Below, one piece after another: positions 33,209-41,332 of a stretch of DNA of 64,000 nt (the stretch's first letter is position 1; the number at the start of each line of letters is the position of its first letter). The notes below the pieces were generated by a model. The model had not been told where the DNA came from, did no database searches, and saw only the letters and a program-made list of their open reading frames with translations. A program made the position numbers and the translations under genes. The DNA is from Herbaspirillum sp. meg3 (GTDB taxonomy: Bacteria; Pseudomonadota; Gammaproteobacteria; Burkholderiales; Burkholderiaceae_D), in NCBI RefSeq assembly GCF_002257565.1, contig NZ_CP022736.1:1302001-1366000 (forward strand), given 5' to 3'.

Positions 33209-35200
33209 ATGATGCGAACGTTGCAACGAATGAAATTGTGGCAGCGAATCGCGTTGCTGGGATTGATGGGGCTGGCGCTGGTTGCTCTTCCTTTTTATCT
33301 CTACGTTGACGGCGCAAACAAAAGCATCGACGTATCGGGTCTTGAATATGCCGGGCTGGAACCCGGTAGAGCCGCTCTGAAAGTGCTGCAGGCTGCACAG
33401 CAGCACCGGGGGTTATCCGCGGCTTTCCTGGTTTCAGGTCAGATGGCGCAGCAACGCAGCGACACAGCCCGGCGCATGGATCTGGCGTTGGATGAGCTGG
33501 CGCTGGCTTTGAAGCCCAGTGGTCTTTCTTCTTCATCTCTCTGGGAGAATATTCGTTCTGAATGGAATGCCCTCTCCAAAAGCATTGGGACTCGCGACCT
33601 GACTTCCAGTGATAGTTTTCAACACCACACCCAACTTTGCCAGAACCTGCTGCTGTTGATTGAACACATCAGCGATAGATACAAACTCACCCTCGATACC
33701 GATGCGGACGTCTACTATCTGGTTCACGCCACTTACTTCGACTTGCCGCAGCTGACCGAATATTTCGGACAGTTGCGCGGTATGGGTGTCGGTGTGCTGA
33801 GCAGCGGCAACATGACTCCGGAGGTGTCTACGAAAATGTACGGGTTGATTACCGAAGCACGTCTTTTTGGTAAGACGACAACCCGATATTTCGAGAAGGC
33901 CTATGAAGTCCGCCCGGCGCTGAAGGATCGTTTTGCGCCGAGCATCGCTGCGGCTACTGCACAGGGCAGTGAAGTGCTGGCGATGGCGAACGACAATATT
34001 ACAGCGCCCAATGGTGTCAGACTTACGCCTCAGGAATACTTTGATGTCGTGAGCAAAGCGATCGAAAGACAATATCAAATTGCCTTTGCGACGTCGGATC
34101 AATTACAACTGCTCATCAACGAGCGGATCGCGCGGCAGCGCGAGATGCGTAATCTGCTCTCTGGTGGCGTAATACTGATCGCGGCGCTTGCCGCACTTTT
34201 CGGATGGTGTATCTGCCGCAGTCTGATCCGGCAGCTCGGCGGCGAGCCAAGCGACGTGATCCGTGCCTTGAAAAAAGTCGCGCAAGGCGATCTGACACAA
34301 CCCATTGAAGTTGACTCTCGCGATCGCTCCAGCCTGGTGTGCCAGATGAAAGAGATGGTCGATCGTTTGTCGATAGTCATCACCGAGGTCGCTACAGGCG
34401 CATCCGTACTGGCCGATGCATCTCATGAAATCAGCAGCACAGCGCAATTGCTTTCTTCCGGCGCCAATGAACAGGCCGCCGGTGTTGAAATGACCAGCGC
34501 GTCGCTGGAAGAAATGTCATTGTCGATCACCAGCAACGCCAATAACGCAAAGATTACCGAAGCACTGGCAGGCCAGGCTGCGGGAGATGCCAGTGAGGGT
34601 GGTGCGGTAGTGCGCTCAACCGTGATTGTGATGAAGCAGATCGCGAAAATGGTCGATATGATTGATGACATCGCTTACCAGACCAACCTGCTCGCTTTGA
34701 ACGCCGCTATTGAAGCCGCCAGCGCGGGTGGGCAGAGTCGTGGTTTTGCGGTTGTCTCTGCGGAGATCCGCAAGCTGGCAGAACGTAGCCAGACAGCCGC
34801 ACAGGAGATCGGAGAAGTTGCCGGCAAGAGTGTTGAACTGGCGGAGAAGTCCAGCGATATGCTGGCGTTGCTTGTGCCGCGGATCGAGAAAACGGCAACG
34901 CTGGTGCAAAACATTACACAGGCTTCCGCAGAGCAAGCCTCCGGCGTGGGACAAATCAATTCGGCGCTGTTTCAACTCAGCATGACAGTGCAGCAGAACG
35001 CTGCAGGCTCAGAAGAGTTGGCAGCCACCGCTGAAGAGATGAGTGCGCAAGCTGAAAAATTACGCCGCTCCATTGCCTTCTTTAAAACCAAGGAAGAGCA
35101 CCGCGTCGACGACAAGACGATGCGGTCACTGAAGAATCATTCGTGGCCTCATGGCCGTATTGGCAAGCCTCCACGCGTAACGCGGGCTGAGGCAGATTAA
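33209..35200 (+). CDS. methyl-accepting chemotaxis protein (divergent signalling tip)
   Basis: The 663-residue protein has a CCGGAGACT ribosome site and two adjacent ATGs. TM1 is at about 12-32. A helical periplasmic domain runs to about 310 and begins LKVLQAAQQHRGLSAAFLVS, a pattern resembling nitrate/nitrite-sensing (NIT) domains and shared with the receptor at 50.4 kb. TM2, HAMP and the signalling domain follow. The signalling tip reads AIEAASAGGQSRGFAVVSAE, where other receptors here have AARAGEQGRGFAVVASE. No C-terminal WEEF tail is present. It lies 141 bases after kdpE with no terminator, but functional linkage to potassium is unproven. Confidence 0.9.
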   Translation: MMRTLQRMKLWQRIALLGLMGLALVALPFYLYVDGANKSIDVSGLEYAGLEPGRAALKVLQAAQQHRGLSAAFLVSGQMAQQRSDTARRMDLALDELALALKPSGLSSSSLWENIRSEWNALSKSIGTRDLTSSDSFQHHTQLCQNLLLLIEHISDRYKLTLDTDADVYYLVHATYFDLPQLTEYFGQLRGMGVGVLSSGNMTPEVSTKMYGLITEARLFGKTTTRYFEKAYEVRPALKDRFAPSIAAATAQGSEVLAMANDNITAPNGVRLTPQEYFDVVSKAIERQYQIAFATSDQLQLLINERIARQREMRNLLSGGVILIAALAALFGWCICRSLIRQLGGEPSDVIRALKKVAQGDLTQPIEVDSRDRSSLVCQMKEMVDRLSIVITEVATGASVLADASHEISSTAQLLSSGANEQAAGVEMTSASLEEMSLSITSNANNAKITEALAGQAAGDASEGGAVVRSTVIVMKQIAKMVDMIDDIAYQTNLLALNAAIEAASAGGQSRGFAVVSAEIRKLAERSQTAAQEIGEVAGKSVELAEKSSDMLALLVPRIEKTATLVQNITQASAEQASGVGQINSALFQLSMTVQQNAAGSEELAATAEEMSAQAEKLRRSIAFFKTKEEHRVDDKTMRSLKNHSWPHGRIGKPPRVTRAEAD

Positions 35201-35239
35201 GGACGGCTAAACGTCATTGCCTACTCTGTGCGGCGAAAC

Positions 35240-35671
35240 CTAAAGATCCCCCCAGATGTCGATTTGCCGCCGGATCACACCCGCATGTCCGTCGCAGATG
35301 ATCAGTACTTCTCTCGTGCCGTTGCGCATCACAAAACGGAAATACTCCGCGTCGGCACGCTGGACAAAACTCTCACTTTCTATCTTGCCGCCACCTGCCA
35401 CGCCGTTGGCGTTAGCCATTGCCGCCATCGTTTCCATGGCGGCACGGCGGCAGGCGGGCAAGTGATTTCTGGCTTCCAGCGAAGGGCCGTAATCCTCCGG
35501 CGAGCGGTAGGGCACGACCGCGTGCGCCTGCTGCAGACCCAGTACCACATACAACATGACCATCAGCATCACACCCCATGCCGCTTTCTTTTGCCGGTTG
35601 CGGCGCTTTGCCGCAGCGTTCAGAAGATCGCCAAGAGTGTGCTTGTGTGAAGGGATGAGGTAGTGGCGCAT
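35240..35671 (-). CDS. small membrane-anchored protein of unknown function
   Basis: A 143-residue protein that I do not recognise. A basic N-terminus (HKHTLGDLLNAAAKRRNRQK) precedes one hydrophobic helix (WGVMLMVMLYVVLGLQQAHA, about 33-52), either an anchor or an uncleaved signal. The soluble part has two Cys (PACRRAA and LIICDGHAG), which could pair in the periplasm, and ends RQIDIWGDL. The adjacent porin gene lies 31 bases upstream in the same direction, so they may share a transcript. Confidence 0.6.
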   Translation of the reverse strand: MRHYLIPSHKHTLGDLLNAAAKRRNRQKKAAWGVMLMVMLYVVLGLQQAHAVVPYRSPEDYGPSLEARNHLPACRRAAMETMAAMANANGVAGGGKIESESFVQRADAEYFRFVMRNGTREVLIICDGHAGVIRRQIDIWGDL

Positions 35672-35702
35672 GATGGCCTCCGGAGCAAATGGATACGGTT
35701 GA

Positions 35703-36512
35703 TCAGAACGTGCGCGAGACTGCCAGCACTAGCTGGTTGCGGCCCAGGTTCTTGCCCTTGACGGTATAGCCGGCATCCTTGGCGTTGGTGCCGGTGTAAT
35801 AGGCTGCGAGAACGTAGCCGGAGAAGTCGCGGTTCAGGCCAAGCTTCCAGTCGGTGTATGACAGGTTGGATGCATTGGGGCCGGTGTAGCGTTGATGACC
35901 GACGTGCGCTACGCCGTTGATGCCGGCAAACAATTCATGGGTCAGCGACAAGTCGATGTAGTTGGAGCCGCGCGTGTCGGCACTGCCGAAGGTATTGCCG
36001 AGGGCATAGGAGTAACGCAGCGAGATCCATTTGGCATCGAGGCCGAGATAAAGCTCATTGGTGTCAGCCTTGGTGTAGCCGCTGGGGAAGCTGCCCGGAT
36101 AAGCGTAGTGCAGGAAGCCGACATCGCCCGTCAGCGTGTCATTGAACTGATACTTGAAGCCGCCGTAGATGTCGGCTTCCAGGCTGGCCGAAGCGCTTGG
36201 CGTCGCATCACTGATCCAGCTGATGTTGGAGGCCCAGATTCCGGCATATAAACCGCTCTCGTGCGACAGATCGAAGCCGCCTTGCAGAGCAGGCTTTTCA
36301 TTGGTCTGTGTCAGGCCGCGGAAGACGTACTGGCTGTAGAGGCCGATATTGGCGCTGGTGGTGAAAGCGGGGGCCGGAGCGGCCGCTGTGCTTGTTGGTG
36401 TATCGCTGCTGTCAGCCGCCAGCGACGGCAAGGCTTGCAGCAATGCCGTTGCACCTGCGGTCAGTATCAACAGGCGGCCAAGCGCCAGGGGAAAGCTCTT
36501 CGGGGATGTCAT
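35703..36512 (-). CDS. TorF-family putative outer-membrane porin
   Basis: The 269-residue protein uses the ATG at 36512 with GGAG nine bases upstream; a GTG 15 bases earlier is less likely. The signal peptide ends near PSLAADSS. A mature Ala/Thr/Pro-rich spacer leads into SANIGLYSQYVFRGLTQTNE, which is diagnostic of the TIGR02001/TorF-type family. Alternating amphipathic strands follow, and the C-terminal Phe (LAVSRTF) is the usual outer-membrane insertion signal. The transported solute is unknown. It is probably the first gene of a two-gene unit with the small membrane protein. Confidence 0.85.
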   Translation of the reverse strand: MTSPKSFPLALGRLLILTAGATALLQALPSLAADSSDTPTSTAAAPAPAFTTSANIGLYSQYVFRGLTQTNEKPALQGGFDLSHESGLYAGIWASNISWISDATPSASASLEADIYGGFKYQFNDTLTGDVGFLHYAYPGSFPSGYTKADTNELYLGLDAKWISLRYSYALGNTFGSADTRGSNYIDLSLTHELFAGINGVAHVGHQRYTGPNASNLSYTDWKLGLNRDFSGYVLAAYYTGTNAKDAGYTVKGKNLGRNQLVLAVSRTF

Positions 36513-36645
36513 TTTCTTGTACTCCACATGTCAGGTTGATGTGGACTACAAGATAAGAAAAGTGGCGTTTAATTCTTATAAAACTTCAGCCCGGCAGAAT
36601 AAACATCGCGTAAAAAACGACGAGATATCTGCGCCGGTTCCCGAT

Positions 36646-37422
36646 TTACATCACCCCCAGCACCGCCTCGAGATCTTCCTCTTCGCTCGGCGGCACCGAC
36701 ATGTCGAGCACTGCTTCGATGTGATTCAGATGTTCAATCATCGACGCCACAGCCTGTTCGGCATTGCCGGCGGCGATGGCGTTGATGATGTCGCCGTGTT
36801 CGTCGTGGGTGCAGGCGGGCACGGTCGGCGAGTCGTACAGTACGATGATCAGGCAGGTCAGCGAGGCCAGCTCGCGCATCATCTTGCTCATGACCGGGTT
36901 CTCGACCATGTCGGCGATGCGGATGTGGAATTCACCTGACAGGCGGATGATCGCGCGCCGGTCATTGGCTTCGCGCGCCTGTGCTTCTTGTGCGACGTGG
37001 TCGCGTAACTGGGCAATGTGTTCGGGCTTGGTGTGTTCGCACAGATGGCGCAACAGCGCCGGTTCGACCAGACGGCGCGCAGCAAAAATGGCGCGCGCTT
37101 CGCTCGGCGTCGGGCTGGCGATAAAGGCGCCGCGATTCGGGATGGTGGTGATCAGGCCTTCGTGGCTCAGGCGCGCCAGTACCTCGCGCACACGCGTGCG
37201 GTTGACGTTGAAGATGCCGGCCAGCTTTTCTTCCACCAGCTTGGTGCCGGGTGTGAGGCGGTGCTCCATGATGGAAGTAAGGATGCGCTCATAAATGATG
37301 TCGCCAGCCATCGGCCGGGCGCTGACGGCTTGCGCCGGGAGCGGGCTGTTTTCCGGTTTGCTGACGGATTTCTTTCGTCCTGTACTGGCTTTGGTCGCGG
37401 TAGCTGCGGTGGTGCTGGTCAT
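36646..37422 (-). CDS. GntR-family regulator with FCD domain
   Basis: The 258-residue protein starts MTSTTAATATK at an ATG with AGGACA upstream; the longer frame is Cys-rich and rejected. A basic N-terminal tail (about 45 residues) precedes the winged HTH (PGTKLVEEKLAGIFNVNRTR, then NRGAFIASPTPSEAR). The FCD domain has GEFHIRIADMVENP and HDEHGDIINAIAAGN, the metal-site pattern. It is closely similar in layout to the GntR protein at 11657. Four ATTGTCRCAAT-like sites lie in its divergent promoter region, so it probably controls the importer-hydantoinase operon at 37822. Confidence 0.9.
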   Translation of the reverse strand: MTSTTAATATKASTGRKKSVSKPENSPLPAQAVSARPMAGDIIYERILTSIMEHRLTPGTKLVEEKLAGIFNVNRTRVREVLARLSHEGLITTIPNRGAFIASPTPSEARAIFAARRLVEPALLRHLCEHTKPEHIAQLRDHVAQEAQAREANDRRAIIRLSGEFHIRIADMVENPVMSKMMRELASLTCLIIVLYDSPTVPACTHDEHGDIINAIAAGNAEQAVASMIEHLNHIEAVLDMSVPPSEEEDLEAVLGVM

Positions 37423-37529
37423 TGCATTGTCCTGAATAAGTGTCCCTTGGCCTGCAAGACGTGTGCAGTGTGCACGCAATGTGCATGCGATGTACCTGAG
37501 TCCAATGGGAGTCAATTTTGTGGAGATAT

Positions 37530-37750
37530 ATTGTCACAATTTGAGAAAAATTTCTCCGCATTTATAAAATATATTGTCGCACTGATTTGGTTTGATTTTT
37601 CCTGCTTTGCACCAGCATGGCTCCCGATCACTGTGCGATGACGGTGATTTCAGGATGATTCCCGCTTCCACAAAACCTGTTTAGAGTCAAAACCGTCCTG
37701 GCACAGGTATTGCATGTATTGTCGCAATCAATAAATTAAATTGTCACAAT
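37530..37750. promoter_or_regulatory. operator array ATTGTCRCAAT (four copies) in the 37423-37821 gap
   Basis: Copies lie at 37530-37540 (ATTGTCACAAT), 37573-37583 (ATTGTCGCACT, degenerate), 37718-37728 (ATTGTCGCAAT) and 37740-37750 (ATTGTCACAAT). ATTGT and ACAAT are inverted half-sites around one base. The 399-base gap between a GntR gene and a divergent ABC operon has no other gene. FCD-type GntR proteins often bind TTGT...ACAA palindromes, so this is the likely binding array. Confidence 0.65.
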
Positions 37751-37821
37751 TTATATTTTCATTGCTTCGTTTTTACCTCATTTACTGTCGCCTTCACTGT
37801 CTTACTTACGGGAGAGTCACC

Positions 37822-38880
37822 ATGCCATACCAAGCACAACAACCACAAAGCGTACAAAAAACATCACGCCTGTTTGTCTTCCGCACTGCTGCGGTGACGC
37901 TCGGTCTGGCGTGCAGCCTGGCTTTCGCCGGTTCGGCGCAAGCCCAGTCCAAGCCCAAATTCAAGCTGGCCTACGCCAAATGCGCGCACTGCATGTCGAT
38001 GGCGCTGGTGCCTGAGCTGGCCAAGAACGTCGACATCGAAGGCATCAACTTCACCGCCGGCAGCGATGCACTGACGGCGCTGGTATCGAAGAGCGTGGAC
38101 ATTGCGCAGGTGACTTATCTGTCTTTTGTCAGCGGGCTCGACAAGGGTTTCGATCTGGTGGCTGTGTCGGGTCAGGTCAACGGCGGTTCCGAAATGCTGG
38201 TCGGCAAGGACACGGCCCTGGCATCTGACGACTGGGCCGGTCTGAAGAAGCTGATCGCTGAATACAAAGCGCAGGGCAAGCCATTCCGCATCGCCGCCTC
38301 CCGCGGTAACGCACAAGACTTGCACATGCGCGGCGAACTGGCCTTGAACGGCATCAACCCGAACAAGGACGTGCAGTTTGTCAACATCCCGAATCCATCC
38401 GACCACGCAGCCGCACTGCAACGCGGCGAAGTCGAGCTGATCTGCTCGGTTGAGCCGTTCGCTTCGCAAATCCGCATGACCGGCGTCGGCAAGCATTTTG
38501 CCTTCCCGTACAAGCAAGCTGCAGGTCGCCTGACCAATCTGATCGTCACGCGTTCGGACGTGATCAAGGAACATCCGGCCGAGGTGAAAGAGACGGTCGC
38601 TGCCGTGGTGCGCCTGGTCGACAACCTGCAAAAGGACAAGCAAGCCTGGGTCGCCAGCATCGTCAAGGGTACCGGTCTGGATAAAACGGTCGCCACTGAA
38701 GCACTGAAGAATTCCTACCCCGATTACAAGATGTACCGCGCACAAACGCAAGCCATCGGCACCATGATGAAAGAGTTGAAGTACATCTCCACCGATGTCT
38801 CGTCGCAGATCGACAAGAACATGGACTACAGCTTTTTGATGGAAGTCACCAAAAAGCCGAAGACTGAACTGGGTTATTGA
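37822..38880 (+). CDS. ABC transporter substrate-binding protein (NitT/TauT type)
   Basis: The 352-residue periplasmic protein starts MPYQAQQPQS with GGGAGAG upstream. The signal peptide ends near GSAQAQSKPK. A type-2 binding fold is visible: KLAYAKCAHCMSMALVPELA, then GSDALTALVSKSVDIAQVTY and LQRGEVELICSVEPFASQIR. Two Cys three residues apart near the mature N-terminus (KCAHC) are unusual. NitT/TauT proteins bind nitrate, sulfonates, pyrimidine precursors and aromatic acids. The downstream hydantoinase suggests a hydantoin- or pyrimidine-like ligand. First gene of a five-gene operon. Confidence 0.88.
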   Translation: MPYQAQQPQSVQKTSRLFVFRTAAVTLGLACSLAFAGSAQAQSKPKFKLAYAKCAHCMSMALVPELAKNVDIEGINFTAGSDALTALVSKSVDIAQVTYLSFVSGLDKGFDLVAVSGQVNGGSEMLVGKDTALASDDWAGLKKLIAEYKAQGKPFRIAASRGNAQDLHMRGELALNGINPNKDVQFVNIPNPSDHAAALQRGEVELICSVEPFASQIRMTGVGKHFAFPYKQAAGRLTNLIVTRSDVIKEHPAEVKETVAAVVRLVDNLQKDKQAWVASIVKGTGLDKTVATEALKNSYPDYKMYRAQTQAIGTMMKELKYISTDVSSQIDKNMDYSFLMEVTKKPKTELGY

Positions 38881-38942
38881 TCTGGGCAGTATGCACGACG
38901 GGTTGAGTCAGATAGAAACTGGATAGAAAGCAGGTGATCACG

Positions 38943-39758
38943 ATGAATGGACTGATGCGCTCCTTGTCGGAGGCGAAGTGGCGTTTCGCAGTACCGATTT
39001 TGCTGGTGTTGTTCTGGGAAGCATTTTCCCGTTCGGGAGCGATTCCTGCTTCCTTGCTGCCGGCGCCATCGCGCGTGTTCGCCACCTGGATGGACTGGAT
39101 CTTCGGCTATAGCGAAGCGGCGCAGGACAGCAGTGGCCGCTGGATCTTCGACGCCATGGCCAGTTGCATGCGCGTCACGGCCGGTTATCTGATTGCGGCG
39201 ATCTCGGGTATTGCGCTGGGCGTGGCGATCGGCTGGTGGCGCTGGGTCGAGCGCGCCATCGAGCCGACGGTGCAAATGCTGCGGCCGATTCCGCCGGTGT
39301 CGTGGATTCCGCTGGCGATCATCTGGTTCGGCATCGCCAACAAGCCGGCGATCTTTCTGGTGTTCCTCGGCGCGTTCTTTCCTATCCTCATGAATACCGT
39401 GCACGGCGTCAAAACATCCGACCGCAATCTGTTGCGCGCGGCGGCGATGGCCGGCGCCAATCAGAGCCAGCTGCTGCGTTTCGTGATCTTGCCTGCAGCG
39501 ATGCCGAGTATCTTCGCAGGCTTGCGCATCGGTATCGGCAGTGCCTGGATGTTGACCGTGACGGCGGAGATGGTGGCGGTAAAGAGCGGTCTCGGTTACG
39601 CGCTGTGGGATTCGTATTACTTCCTGCGCTATGACCTGGTGATCGCGGCCATGATCAGCATCGGTTTGCTCGGCTATCTGGCCGACCTGATCCTGAAACT
39701 GATCATGAATTCGGTACTGCGCTGGCAGCATGTGGCGACAGTGCAGGGCAAAGCATAA
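38943..39758 (+). CDS. ABC transporter permease (TauC/SsuC type)
   Basis: The 271-residue membrane protein has about six helices. The conserved cytoplasmic loop for contact with the ATPase is visible in NLLRAAAMAGANQSQLLRFV followed by ILPAAMPSIFAGLRIGIGSA. PIPPVSWIPLAIIWFGIANK is the usual signature of the NitT/TauT permease group. An ATG at 38943 is chosen over the upstream GTG at 38934. It lies between the binding-protein and ATPase genes and works with both. Confidence 0.9.
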   Translation: MNGLMRSLSEAKWRFAVPILLVLFWEAFSRSGAIPASLLPAPSRVFATWMDWIFGYSEAAQDSSGRWIFDAMASCMRVTAGYLIAAISGIALGVAIGWWRWVERAIEPTVQMLRPIPPVSWIPLAIIWFGIANKPAIFLVFLGAFFPILMNTVHGVKTSDRNLLRAAAMAGANQSQLLRFVILPAAMPSIFAGLRIGIGSAWMLTVTAEMVAVKSGLGYALWDSYYFLRYDLVIAAMISIGLLGYLADLILKLIMNSVLRWQHVATVQGKA

Positions 39759-39779
39759 GACTCGGCAAGGAGAATCATC

Positions 39780-40571
39780 ATGGCATTTATCGAACTCAAC
39801 AATATCGTCAAAGTCTTCAAAGACAAAAAACGCGGCACTGATATGCTCGCGATCGACAACGTCACCCTGAGCCTGGAGAAGAAGGAATTCCTCTGCCTGC
39901 TCGGCCCGTCCGGTTGCGGCAAGTCGACGCTGCTGAACATGATCGCCGGCTTTGAACATCCGACTTCCGGCAGCGTGACCGTCGCAGGCAAGCCGATCAC
40001 CGGCCCCGGCGCCGATCGCGGCATGGTGTTCCAGCAAGCCAACCTGATGCCGTGGCTGCCGGTGTGGGACAACATCGCGTTTTCACTCAAGCTGCAAGGC
40101 AAGAGCGCCGCCGAACGCCGCGCTGCAGCGCAGCCTTTCATCGAAACAGTGAAGCTCAAGGGTTTCGAAAATCACTTCCCGGCCGAACTCTCGGGCGGCA
40201 TGGCGCAACGCGTCGGCATCGCCCGCGCGCTGTTGCAAAATCCATCCGTGATTCTGATGGATGAGCCGTTTGCGGCACTCGATGCGCAAACCAAGATGGA
40301 AATGCAGGAAGAGCTGGTCACGCTGTGGCAGCGTTATGAAGGTACGATTGTGTTCGTCACGCACAGCGTTGACGAAGCGCTGGTGCTGGCGACCAAGGTT
40401 GCCGTCATGACGCATAGACCGGGCCGCATCCGCGATCTGATCGACATCGACCTGGCGCGGCCGCGCGACACCACGACCGCCGAATTCAACCAATACAAAC
40501 GCCATGTGCTGAGCCTGATCCGCGAAGAATCCGCGCTCGCCCATGCCGATGCAGTCAAGCTGGCTGCTTAG
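39780..40571 (+). CDS. ABC transporter ATP-binding protein (TauB/SsuB type)
   Basis: The 263-residue ATPase has Walker A LLGPSGCGKSTLLNMIAGFE, a Q-loop VFQQANLMPWLPVWDN, signature LSGGMAQRVGIARAL, Walker B VILMDEPFAALDAQTK, and the switch His in IVFVTHSVDEALVLATKVAV. The C-terminus (HRPGRIRDLIDIDLARPRD) is characteristic of the nitrate/sulfonate/taurine group. AAGGAG precedes the start. It energises the permease at 38943. Confidence 0.93.
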   Translation: MAFIELNNIVKVFKDKKRGTDMLAIDNVTLSLEKKEFLCLLGPSGCGKSTLLNMIAGFEHPTSGSVTVAGKPITGPGADRGMVFQQANLMPWLPVWDNIAFSLKLQGKSAAERRAAAQPFIETVKLKGFENHFPAELSGGMAQRVGIARALLQNPSVILMDEPFAALDAQTKMEMQEELVTLWQRYEGTIVFVTHSVDEALVLATKVAVMTHRPGRIRDLIDIDLARPRDTTTAEFNQYKRHVLSLIREESALAHADAVKLAA

Positions 40572-40590
40572 ACCAAACAAGGAAACCATC

Positions 40591-41319
40591 ATGACTCAAC
40601 GTACTCTGCTCGGCATGCTCACACCGTCCTCCAACACCACCCTGGAGCCGGTCACCACCGCAATGATCGCCGACATCCCCGAAGCCAGCGCGCACTTCGG
40701 CCGCTTCCGCGTCACCGAGATCGCCTTGTCGAACCAGGCGCTGGCGCAATTCGACGACAGTGAAATCCTGCGTGCGGCTGAACTCCTGTCGCACGCCAAG
40801 GTGCAGAGCATCGGCTGGAACGGCACCTCGTCGGGTTGGCTCGGTTTCGACGCCGACGAACGCCTGTGCCGCCGCATTACCGAAGCGACAGGCATCCCGG
40901 CATGCACTTCGGTGCTGGCGCTGAATGAGATTTTCGACATCACCGGCGTCAAGCGCTTTGGCCTGGTGACGCCTTATCTTGATGACGTGCAGGCGGCGAT
41001 CATCAAGAACTACGCAGCATCGGGCATGGAATGCATCGCCGAACGCCATCTGCGCAAGCAGGATAATTTTTCGTTCTCCGAAGTCGGCGCCGACGAGCTG
41101 CGCGCCATGGTGCGCGAGGTCGCCAAAGAGAAGCCGCAGGCCATCACCATTTTCTGCACCAACCTGCGCGGCGCGCCGCTGGTGGAAGAGCTGGAGCGCG
41201 AAGTCGGCATCCCGATCTACGACACTATCTCGACCGTGGTGTGGAAGTCGCTCAGGCAGGCCGGGTCAGACCCGTCGCGCATCCGCAATTGGGGCAGTCT
41301 GTTCCGCGATGTAGTTTAG
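40591..41319 (+). CDS. Asp/Glu racemase-superfamily enzyme, arylmalonate-decarboxylase-like
   Basis: The 242-residue protein has GMLTPSSNTTLEPVT at the N-terminus, GWNGTSSGWLGF (75-86), TGIPACTSVLALNEIF (100-115), GLVTPYLDDVQAAI and ITIFCTNLRGAPLVEELE. The superfamily normally uses two catalytic cysteines. Here Cys189 in IFCTN is kept, but the first position (around Asn77-Gly78 in WNGTSS) is not Cys. That one-Cys/Gly pattern, with the GTS oxyanion loop, is what arylmalonate decarboxylase shows. The related maleate isomerases and hydantoin racemases keep both. Cys105 is not at the usual place. A decarboxylase or lyase role next to a hydantoinase is therefore favoured over racemisation. Confidence 0.75.
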   Translation: MTQRTLLGMLTPSSNTTLEPVTTAMIADIPEASAHFGRFRVTEIALSNQALAQFDDSEILRAAELLSHAKVQSIGWNGTSSGWLGFDADERLCRRITEATGIPACTSVLALNEIFDITGVKRFGLVTPYLDDVQAAIIKNYAASGMECIAERHLRKQDNFSFSEVGADELRAMVREVAKEKPQAITIFCTNLRGAPLVEELEREVGIPIYDTISTVVWKSLRQAGSDPSRIRNWGSLFRDVV

Positions 41320-41332
41320 GGCGGAGCCGAAC

